From contig JALJCQ010000030.1 of the NCBI GenBank assembly GCA_023091665.1, positions 1,242,501 through 1,306,500 on the forward strand: a stretch of 64,000 bases of DNA. Direction: 5' to 3'. Below, piece by piece: positions 10,201 through 21,800 of the stretch. The stretch comes from Pythium myriotylum. Taxonomy: Eukaryota > Oomycota > Peronosporomycetes > Pythiales > Pythiaceae. Within the stretch, counting starts at the first letter, position 1. Every line of letters begins with the position of its first letter. A program made the position numbers and the translations under genes. The notes below the pieces were generated by a model, which was given only the letters and a program-made list of their open reading frames with translations, did no database searches and was not told the origin of the DNA.

Positions 10201-12740
10201 AGAACCTCAGCAAAACGGCTTCGAAGCTCCACAGCAAGGTACCTCGGAGTCAGCTCAAGAAATTGTAGCTCAGAGCGCTGGAAACTCTTCTAGCGGTGAC
10301 GCTGATAGCCACAAGTCTAGTGGGCGAAGTGGATGGGTGACAAAAATGCGGATCTCTACGAGTGTGACGGGGAAGCAGTGGCGCGTTATTGGTGACTTTG
10401 ATGCGAACACAGATGACAAGAGTTTGCAAATGATTGTTTTTCCCGAGAGCTCAAACGCAGTTGGGCGATTTGTACAGTTCACATGCATCGACTGGCATGA
10501 AGTCCCGCTGTTTCAAGTTGAGATTTACGGGCAAGAGGCCAGTGAGAGCGATGAGTTGATGAAGTCTGTAGACACCATGGGAGCACGAGCAAATGCGATG
10601 ATCCAAGAGCTCCTTTCATCCGCCGCACTGTTCTCGGAAGAAGCTCGAGCATCATGGGAAAAGGCAAAAGATGTTGAGCGAGAAAAACAAGAAGAACTCA
10701 TCAAGCTGATGGCCGAAATCACCCGACTGAAGCAGGCAAACGCCGAGTTCGAAAAAGAAATTAAGGAACTGCAGCAGAATAAGGCAGCACTACAGCAAAA
10801 CATAAAGGCGGAATCTAAGAAATACGTCGACGAGAGAACAAAATGTGATAAGCTTCAAAATGACCTCCAGCAAAACACAGCGAGCATCGCAGAACTCAAG
10901 AAAGAGAAAGAAAATCTTGGTGTAAAGCTTAATGAGCATGCTCATTCCATTCAAACGATCACTCTCCAGCTATCCGAGCAAACAAAAGAGATCGAGTCTC
11001 TCTTGAAGTCTAAAACTGGGCTCGAAGAGTTGTGTGCAACGCTGCGAACCCAACTTCAATCCAAGAGTCAGCAAGAAGGACACCAAGAATCGAAATTGGC
11101 TAGTGTCACGAGTGACCTCATGGCTGTAAATGTACAACTCGACGAGGCCCGCCGTCGCTATGAGACGTCGGAGCAGATGAGGAAAGAGCAAGAGGCTGCT
11201 AGTGAACGAATGCACTCTGAACTGAAGGGCCAGCTCACACAGCTGAGTGAAAAAGAAGCTGCAGCCCAAAAGCAGTTATGCGAGAGGATAGCTGACGCAG
11301 AGCGATCGCTCGAAGCTGTCCAGACTGAGAAAGAAACTCTTCGCAAATGTCTGGACGAAACAAAAGCAAGCGCTTCAGCATCAGAGGCCTCAGGAGAAGC
11401 TTTGCGAGTACAGATTGGTGCACTCCAAGATGAACTCGAAGCCTGGAAGCAAAAGGCAGCTGAGGCCCAACAACATTCGTCACCTACACAAGAGGCGTTG
11501 GAGGCTGCCAATGCCGCGGCAAACGCCCAAGTTAATCAACAGCTTCTACTTGAAGCACAGACAAAAGAGCTGCGATACATGGCCGAGTTTGAGAAGATGG
11601 AGCTCAAGCTCCAAACCTATGAGCAGAAGCAGCGCGACGCAGACGCAAAACTGTTGGAGATGGAGTCCGAGCGAGAAGCGTTATCTCGACGCATTGCAGA
11701 ACTTGGAGAACAAGAAGAAGAGTTGCAGTTCCAGCTACAAATTGTGACGGAAGAACGAGATGCAGCTCGTACCAAAGAGGAGTTGCTTTTTGCCGAAAAT
11801 AATGAAAAGGATCAAGAAATTGAACGCATTCGTGACGGTTACGGTAAGGCACGCGCTTTCAACCAAAGCTAACAGGACACTAAAAGCCATAGTTTATCTG
11901 AATAGTCTGGGTTACGGACCGAATGAACATGAAAGAGGACGAGTTGGCGGAGATGCAAGAGCAGCTTGAAAAGTACCAAGCACTGCTTCAGATCACGGCG
12001 ACGTCTGTGAAGAAGAAGGAAGGGGAGTCGGAGGAGTTAAAACACCTCACTCAGCTGTACTCGCTTGCACTTGGTACGTTATCCCCTTGCGTGTGCGGAC
12101 CAATTATATTCTTACACCAGGACACAATACGCCAGGCTCAACTTCGAAAGCTCCTTCAAGGACGGATGATGTGGTGAAAGAGTTGGCTCGATGGATAGAA
12201 CAAGTCAGGCAGCCTCCTCTCTCTCCAACCTCTTCAGTGGCAGCCGCCCAGTCAAGATCCCAGACATCCCCAGTTGCGACACCGAACGGATCCAGTTACA
12301 CCGCCACGAAACCAGAATCTTCCCAAACACATGCAACTTCCACATCCAATCAAGGTCATCAGAGCTCTGGTACTACGGTGCAACCTCAGCTAACACCCGA
12401 TGCTCAAATCTCGAATCCTATCGTGTCCCAACTCAACAAGCCACCCCCACAGATAACAGCAGCGGCAAATGCTCTACACAATCCACCGTCAAAGTTCGAT
12501 TCAAAGCCAGAACTAGAGATGCCAGCTCCGATCAAACCGTCAACTCCCCGCCGCGAGTCGACGCCTCCTACTTCCGCACGACGGCTTAGTGGATCTGTAT
12601 CCGTCGGTGATCCGCCATCGAACCAGTCTAGTCAGCGAAGTGAAGACCCGAAAGACGATGCGTACGACGACGACTTCGACGCCGACGAGCCAGAGACCGA
12701 AGCCAAGCGATTGCGGCGGAAGGCGTCGGGCAAATCGTGA
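7202..12740 (+). CDS. Kinesin with N-terminal motor and discoidin/IFT54-like tail
   Basis: Three exons: 7202-11843, 11906-12073, 12121-12740 (introns of 62 and 47 nt, GTAAGG/TAG and GTACGT/CAG), 1,809 aa. The motor domain (~15-350) has P-loop GQTGSGKT at 96-103, switch I SSRSHS at 221-226 and switch II DLAGSE at 252-257, so it should be an active ATPase. Coiled coil follows. Residues ~741-805 resemble the first half of an F5/8-type C (discoidin) domain and ~1044-1112 the second half. Between them sits a segment (~885-995, LLARPPVRFLHDII...) that closely resembles the N-terminal CH-like domain of IFT54/TRAF3IP1. A long coiled coil (~1135-1560) and a Ser/Pro-rich tail with an acidic DDDFDADEPE end follow. 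The ATG at 7202 is the first ATG in this frame before the motor. Probable plus-end motor tied to flagella (inference). Confidence 0.9.
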
Positions 12741-12880
12741 AGGCGAATTAGACCTTTCCTGCTCGTATTTTTCCTAACATTTAGGAAATATTCGACATTC
12801 ATTTTTGTGACAATGGTAATTTACGACCGACGTTTCCTGAATATTGGTAATCGAAATCTTCGGAACCGAGAATGCGCAGG

Positions 12881-15800
12881 TCACTCTTCCCAGCCGAGCT
12901 GGTTAGCCATGACGCTGTCGCCGTCACCATCGATCTCTTGGCAGTTGTACATGGCATACGTGAGCTTCTCTTTAAGCACTTCGATGCTCGAGTACCGAGG
13001 CAGCTCGACCGAAAAGAAGCACGTGTGGGCGATCGGCAGGTACGCGTCTGCTGCGTTGGCTCCTCCTCCCTGGATCGTCTTGTTAAACGACTGCAGCTTG
13101 AAGCGTTGCGGGAACTCCTTTTCGTTCGCCGGTAGCCGCGAACGGCCCCATACGAAACGCAAGAAGGTACTGCGCTCCTCATGGCTGAATTCGCGTAGCA
13201 CTTGCCAGAACCAGACGATGTGGTCGTCATCTGGACTGCAGCTCGAGTACTCGGTGCACCGCAGCAACAGGTCCACGTCGACTTCTGGGGAGCCACACAC
13301 GAGCTGCTCAAGCTCCGCACCGGTGAAGAGTGACAATAAACGAGGTGGAACGACCTTAGCAAGCCCACGAAGAAGCGCGGTGGCTTGGACGTCGAACTCG
13401 TGGAGGCGGTAGTGGTCGACGAGGTCAGCAAATTCGACCCGCGAATCAAACGTGACGGCGATACTAGCTCCATGGGGCTTGAGTGGCACGATGCGATTAT
13501 CTGTTGACAACGTCGTGAATGTCTCCATGACGATGTCCTCAAACATCTCTGCGGTGACACCGTACTGATCAATTGTCCGGATTTTCTGCATCGAGCTCAC
13601 GATCATCGAGTCAACAAGCGCGAGGTCGTCGACTGTGACGCGCTCCCCAGCGAGCTGCTTCCAAATGAGGAGGGCGATCTGGAGCGAAAAGTACTCCTGG
13701 CTCCGTATTGCCACTCCCATAAGCTTGCCCAACAACTCGAGCATCTGGATGTGGGTCTCGCTCGTGGCACTGGGATTGAGAACCCATTTCTCCCGAGCCG
13801 CGCCGACATTATGCTGCGCATTGCTCGAGGCGATAAGCAGAGGCAGCTGACTACTATGTAGTTCGTCGGCGTATTGAGCGAAAGTCTCGCGATAAGGACC
13901 GCCCGCGTCCTGAGCATTCTCGCCAAGGAAGTGGACGTGGTAAATTGGCGTGGCTCGGCGAAAGTGCTGGCCGTGGAGTACATTCAGCTGGCGGAAGGCC
14001 TGTGAGAACAGCGCGAATCGTCCTTCTGCATCCACTTTCCCTGATACGCGATGGCGCATCGCCTTGGGTCGATTCAAGATCAACTCGATTGTCGTTGTCT
14101 TCGATTTCGTGCGCTTCAAGGCCTCTCCCCACAGCCCTTGCTTCACAGCGTGAAAAATGCGACACCGTTGCTCTCGAATTAACGCATCAAGACGAAAGCC
14201 ATACGGACGGTCTAATGTCGGGCCGAAAGCTATGAACGGAAGCAGTCGACTAACCATGCTGTTGAGCTCTTGGATCAGACCAAACTGTTTGCCCAATCGG
14301 TCTAAGTCCGATGCTTTGATCCCATCTGGCGGCAACGCTGCATCAGCTGAAGTTGCCACAGGAGCAACGCCTGTTGCAACCTCCACTAACACAGGCCACT
14401 TGACCAAGTCGCTTTCGTTTGGCGATAACTCGGACCAAGGAGCTCGTAGAACTTGGGACAGAGTCATCTGCTTACTCGTTGCGACCTTGTTCACATACTT
14501 GACGATTTGTTGGTCGTGGCGCTGGTCGATTGCTGGCCCGTCGATGATGAAGCGATTGGCTTGCGTCTGGAAGCGCCTTCGACCGATAGTGGCTACCGAA
14601 AAATGAGGAATTACATAAAATCGATAGCCCCATACCGTCTCCACCTTGGATGCTAGACGACTCTGGCCTTGGGATCCCTCTCTGAAGAACGGCACATCCC
14701 TACCTCGAATGACCGCGACAGGAGGTACTGAGTTTGCATCCCAACAGAAACCAGATTTCTTCGAGCGCGGGGAGACCGGCCCACTCAGTGGAGCCTGATG
14801 CTGTTCGGCAAACTGAATTGTTCCGACTTGATCACGTCCACTTGAATCGTACACAGTACAACCGAAACCTTCATCGAGTCTCCAGCGAGCTAATACCGTC
14901 GGGGCGATCTCTTGAATGCGATGACGATGCATCACACGTACCCATTTGCTTTCGTCGTGGTCAAACACTTCAAAACCAACCGCGTCGTCTTCAGACTCGA
15001 CTCGATTGGCGGCCGCTAGTGCAGATACTAGTTTACCCGCGATTGAAGTAGGCGCGTACTTGAATGGTCGTTGACCGAGATTCCATGCAATACCTTGTGC
15101 ACCCGAAGCCCCAAGCGTTGCAGCAGGAACAAGACAACCATGTCGATAGCTGCTTGCAGGGACAGCAATCGATTTCTGAGATGGTGCTCCACTTGATGAA
15201 GTTCGCCGCCGCGGTGACACAAGTGGCGAGCTTGATGTCAGTCGGCGAGGACTTGATATTGAAGCACTATCCCTTCCTGTCGTCTCATCAAGAAGCCAAT
15301 CAACTGCGCGTGGAACGGTGGGATCCTGAAAATTTGCCGTTGCTTCTAGCGCATCTTGAGAGGCCTGGCGAGAGAATCCCATCGAGAGCATCTCGCCAAC
15401 TAGCGAATCGAATTGACGCTGCAGCCGCAAGGGAGATTCAAGTGCTTGGTCTGGAAGCTCAACGTTTGAGAGCGAGGCGTCATCATTGAACGACAATTGA
15501 GCGAGCAGTTCACCATTCAAGAAGAAATGGATCGTCTTCGATGTTGGCCCATATGCACACCCGACTACATCACCTTCTCGAGCAAATAAGTCTCCAAAGT
15601 AACCGCCACCAGAACTACTGCTTCTTCGGCGAGGACTGTTCAAACCTTCCTCTACGGCCTCCTCGAGCTCAGTCGAATTTATTCCTTTAAACCGTACGCG
15701 CTTATGTGGGAGCTCAAAGCCAATCCCACCCTCGAAGACACCCAAAACGTCTTCTCGGCTAGAAGGCTTCGCGTTCACGCCAGCAAAACCGACGCAAACC

Positions 15801-18800
15801 TTGCCTGCTGACAAGACGTGCGCTTCGTAGTACACAAATGCCCCTTGTAACGTGTTCGAGGTATCAGGGATCACACAATCTGCTCGCACTGTCACGAGGT
15901 CTCGACCATTGCGATTTGAAGTAATCCACTTGCGTTGCTGTGGAAGAATATTGATAACTCGTGATGGTGACCTTGGGGAGCGCGGAGGAGATGGTGGAAA
16001 CAAGAGCTGTGAAAACGAGACCGCGTGCGACTGTTTTCTTGGCGCTTGAGGTGGGGTCGAGCTCTGCCACCCAATCGATTCTTGAATCGAGCTGTCCACT
16101 CCACTCGCGTGGCTCTGAAGTTGTTCGCGGCGGAGGGCCGCATCCCAAACACGAACTTCACATAGGTGGAAAGGAGTAGAAGTCAACTCAATCGACGATT
16201 GAGTGGAGCTCGACTCAGATTGCCCACCGAATCGGAGTGAGCTAACGTAGAGGTTGCGCATGAGGAGGCTCGTGTCAAGAGCAGCCTCGGTAGCACAGTC
16301 CCCGTTTGCGTAAAGCAACACTTTTGATGCCGAGAAGACGATTGCAATGTGGACCCATTGGTTTTCCACGACGGAATCAGAGCATACGTGGCTCGGTTCT
16401 ATCTCAATTGCAGACTCCTCAGTCCGAGTGAGAATGCACAGTGACCCCTCTGTCTTTACCCCGATCAGGAGCCCGCGCGCAGGATCCAATGTCACAATCT
16501 CTAGCAAAACGAGTGCAGCTGGGGAAGATTCTCGTCCACAGAACGCGTTTTCTCTGATGAGTACCCAAAACTCTGTGGTGCATTCATCACCCAGCAACCA
16601 CTTCGTCTTTCGGATGTCAAGACCGAGCGTGCAATTGGGCACGTCAGATGCGATGCAAAGCGTGCCCTGGAATAATTCGGTTTCATTGTGGACGAAGTCG
16701 ACTCGATCCTTGTCGTCTGGGATACAGTCGAGTGAGTACTCAAGGGCATCTCCAGGAATCACCAATGGCTCATCCCACTCTGTAGGTTGTCGCAAGAGCT
16801 GGACGTCGAAGTACCCGTCATACCCGTACCGATAAACACCAACAGCACTCGAGTTCCTTGCCTCTTCACCAGCCTGTCCCGTCCATTTGACGCGTACACC
16901 GCATCCATTTCGTCCGTTCCATTGTACAAGTTCCTCCACGATACCTATACACCCAGGACCGCCGTCTTCGTTGTCATAGCACCAATCGTTCGCTCGAATG
17001 ACGCGATCTCGCGGCTTCAAAATTCCCGCTCTCTTGAGTGAGTCATTCATAAACAACTCGGGAAACAAATCCTCTCGTTTTGCGCCACATATCCCGACGA
17101 TATCAACTCCTTTACAGTCTCCTCGTGGTGCGAACCGAAGACGATGTCTATCATGTAAGACGCTTCGGCGATCGAACCGAACCTCGAGAGCAACGGCACC
17201 TGGAACTTCGACGAGCTCCTTGTGCGAAACTTCGTGATTCACAGGGAGTGGATGCTCACTGTCACATTCCACTAATGAACCAACACGTCGTTCATCAAAG
17301 TCGAGAAGCAAGCTCAAAGCATCGCGTGCTCGGTTATACCAATTTGGCATGACTGAAGTAGGAAGATATGCGAGGGGCGAGCTGTATACCTGAGCTGCGG
17401 TAAATTGATTGTGCTTCGAGGAGGAGGCGATCGTAACTCCGACCCGTGTTTCATGAGTTTTCAAGTCCAGCCCAGTTGAACTAAAGACGCATAGAGAATT
17501 CTTTCTCAGCACGATTATCCGCTGTAACAAATCCACGTATAACAAAAGTGTGTCTCCCGCGCAAAGCGAAGCTCGATTGAGTACATTCACGGAGCCACAC
17601 GACGCAGAAGCTTCAATCTTGCCATCACTGCCCCATTCCAACAGAGTCTCACCCGATGTATCAGAGTCCAAAAGCGAAATTTTGATGCTGACTGATTCGG
17701 AAGCAGATCTAAGTAACAAACGGATGTGCAGATTTTCCGTCGACAAGTCTACTGGTGGAACGAGCCATCGAAACAGTGGCAACTCAGTTGAGTCCACAGA
17801 CGTCATATCCAAATCAGTGGTAAACCGATGAAATGGAATGATCGGAGTGAAGCAATTTGAGTCGACCGCTAAGTCGACGCTGAGTGTGCACTCCACGAGT
17901 GCCTGTAGATACACCGACTTTATTTCGGATCGCTCTTCTGCAAGCAATTGGACCCGTAACTTAGACCGCAGCTGAGTTTGCACCTCCTCAATCATATTCG
18001 ATGGTAGCGAATGAACGAATAGCGAGTTTTGTACAAGCTGGTGAATAAGTTGAAACGCCATCGGTCTGACGCACTTCGGATAATCTTCGATCCCACGAGA
18101 AAGAACTTCGACCACCCGGCGTGAGAATATTGCGGATACCAGGTCACTCCCTCCTGTCGTCTCTTTCGTTGATAAGCAAGCTTTAGCCGCAATTGTCAGC
18201 ACCTTGAAAGCTAACTGCATCAACTCTACAAGATCGTCTTGTTTCACATCTTCTAGTGAGACTGATGAGTCTCGTTCAGTCCCGAATACTCCAATCGCGC
18301 TCAGTTTGAACCCCCAGTCGTTTTGGTTCGGATCTGAGTGGAAATAAACCTCAAAGTTGTCTGCATCGATTTCAAGGGGTGGACGCCCCCCAAACCCTGG
18401 CCAATTTTCTGATCCATTTCGCCCATGATACATCGACTCCCCATATACCACGGACCGATCAGTTCCATTCTTGTAAAAGCAGAGCCAGTCGCAACTCTCT
18501 TCGGTCTTTGATCTTGGATCAAAATATACAAGAACCTTCCTTGCACCAGGTATCGATAACTGCCAATAATGGTCCATATCGTCAGCATATGGATGCGCAC
18601 TCTCCAGAGTGCGAACGACGCCACGAGTGCTGGGAAGCAACGTCTTACTCTGCTCAAGAATACTGAGACATTGATCGATGAGTGCGGAGCAGTCTTCGTC
18701 AGTTTTCGAGCTAATAAAGAGGCATTGCAACCCATCATCGATGGCACTCTCTCTTACTGAACCATGACGATCGTTCAAAATGCGAGTTAGGAGGAGCAGG

Positions 18801-21800
18801 AAATTCTTGGGAGATCCAAAATCACGAAGATGTAGATTCGGTCTCGAAAGTTCTGAGTTTGAGCACAACAAGAGCAACTTCAACGTCTCGCGAGCATACT
18901 TGATCGCAATGGCGCGATGCGTGTCGTAGGCGAAACTTTGGAATCGTGCAGACTGTCCCTTGAGTGCATCGACCGCGAATTGCGAGATGAACATGGTAAG
19001 TGTCTCACTCTCAGTATTGCCCTCGTCGAGATGGAAATTGTGGCTCGATGTAAACAACAAATCCGTGTTGTCATCGACCCCAACAACGAGGACATCTTCA
19101 TTTTGAAGCATGGATGCTGTCCTTGCCGCATGCAGTTTGTCCTTGGAGCGTCTTTTGACCCATAAATCGCGGCCTTCTAGACTCGTTTTCAGCCACTCCC
19201 CTGATTGTTCGCTCACGATGAATTCTTGCCCAGCTCCGAATCGTCCCTGAGGCGCCCCATTCATACATGGTGACTCATAGAAAGCAACCCCGTCAGCATC
19301 GGTAACGTAAAAAACCGTGTGCAGTGGGCTGGAAACACTCTCGACGAACAATTTATCTTCATTCAGATACTCGAAAAGGATGTGTCGAGGAGAATCTTCG
19401 AGGATTTTACTAGTCTCCCACTCGGCGACGCTTGAGAACTTCTCATATCCTTCATATTCTTCTGTGAATGGTATTCGCTGGGGTCCTATTCCTTCGTGAA
19501 AGATTTCCCATATGTCTTGCGCATGCTTATTGAGCTGATTTAATCTCAAGGATAAAGGCGTGATGACTGGATATTCTACAGAAACGTCAAAGCGCCAACC
19601 CCAGTCTACGTTAGAGGCATCGGTCACCCACAACATTGTGAACGTGTCTGAGGGAATCACTAGTGGAGGCCTTTCGCCCAGTCCAGGCCAGTTTGCCCTC
19701 TCGTCGTCACCTGAGTAGTGTTTTGCACCCCATCGATCTTTCAAAGATTGGTCTCGGAAAAACGTGAGGCAGTCATTGTCCAGCTCTGTCTTAGTCCGGG
19801 GATCGAAAGTTATAATCAGTCGCTCAGCCCCGCTAAATGTGACTGTCATGCACTCTCGGACTGAGTTTGAGTATGGATGCTTTGACTCAAATGTCTGACT
19901 TCGTGTTGGCCATTGAGTTTGTCTGCCATCATCAATCGCGTTTGCCAAGTCTAATAACCGCGGGGTTAACGCCTGCAAAGTCGTGGAAAGCATATCGGAC
20001 TGCGGAAATTGTCTCTGAGCTTGGATGCAGGTGAAAACAGCCTTTACACTACGCGCACGAATATCGTTCATGGCGTTTACGAATTGTGTCGGGGGTACTT
20101 CAGGCGGTAAAGTTGTTGTCTCTTCGAATGCGTGAGCAGTGAGTTTGAAACCCCATTCACTTGGCTCAACACTTGACAGCTCCGTGCGGAAGCGAACATC
20201 AACAGAAGATGCTGGGATTCGTAGAGGTGGTGCCCCTTTTACACCAGGGAAGCTGCCTCCACAGTATCGATCCTCTCCCCAGTGAAGTTTGCCGTTGTTT
20301 GATTCCACGTGAGTTGGCGATCGATTGTCATCGTCGCGTTTCATGAATGAGATGTAATCGTTCAGTCCGTTGGTGCTGGACATCTCATCGAAGTAGATCA
20401 CAATCTCCTGAACGCCGTGAAAAAAGAGCGGATAAGTGACATCTTCGCCCCCAGCGTAGGGGTGTTCGCTCTCCAGAACTTCCACGTTCTCTTTCCGAGA
20501 CATCTTGGGTCGGTAAACTACTTCATGGGGCATGTCTGTCCTCAGTTTAGTCATCAACGCCGTGAGGTGAAACGGAATAGCTCCAGAAAACATGACTGAG
20601 GAAACCTCCTGGAGAAATAAAGCCAACTCTTCGTCCTCTTCATCCGATAAGTGAGAAACATCAGCGACCGGCACGTCGACAGGATTTGTTGGATCGCAGT
20701 CGAACAGAACACGGGCCGTCCTCGGTCCGTCATGGTCTTGAAAGCGAAGAAGATACCCCGTTTCTGTAGTCTCCTTTGAGTCTACGCTGGCGCAGCAACG
20801 AACGCGCGATCCAACGCTAACGCCAGAATATTTCCCCCCAATAACCTCTAATCCAGCAATGACTTCACCCACTGTATGGTTCCATCGGGCGTGGCTGATT
20901 GCAGCGGGGATTGTGTTTGACTGACCAAATGAGATGAGAACCTCCCACTTCCGGAGGTATCCCTCAATGCATTCGCAAACCCGAGTCAACCAACCGTCAC
21001 TCATTGCCATCCGACGGAGAAGAGACGCATAGACCCCAACCAAACCTTGAGCCTCCAAGACAGATCTTTGAAGCTCCACTGGTTGCATTTTAGAGGGGTC
21101 AACATCGTCCGGTTGGATGGCAGACTCACTTCCTTCGTTGACAAAGCTGTGAGCCCAACAATTCACAGCCCGAGCGAGAGCGCTGAAAATGAATGAAACG
21201 ATGTCTTCATGACCCGAGTAAATGCGCTGAAATTGCTCGGACACAAAGTCCACTGACAAATTTCCGACAAGCAACTTGAGAACCATCGCACTCGCACATC
21301 GAATTTCTGCTGGTGCCGATTCTTCGAAAGCAAGAAGCATAAGATCACTTACGTTCTCGGGTGTCGAGATCATCTCTCTTCCGATAGGTGTTTCTGCACA
21401 CGTCTGAACAAGACCGATTATATCAAGCGCTCGCTCAACAGAAAGCTCGCTTGGATCTTTGCCCGGGCATGACGCCTGCATTTGATCGACTATTTCGTCT
21501 TCTTCGAGCGGTAAATTGATAATCGTTGGCTGATAAACCCAACAATGTGCAGACGTTGCATCCATTACTCGAGCAGGTGGTGCACCAAAGATAAATGGAT
21601 AGGAGTTCAAACATGGCTGCTCACTTGTATCCGTGATGGAGAAGTATGGAGTGGCCAGAAACCGAAACCCCCAACAAGTAGAGTCTCCACTGTGACGAAA
21701 GTAGACGAGAAATCGGTCGCAAGGAATTTCTAGTGCGCTTTGGGATGCAATGGCTGCGACTAAACTTCTTCGGCCGCGGTGTCGGTTGCTCAGAGCTCCA

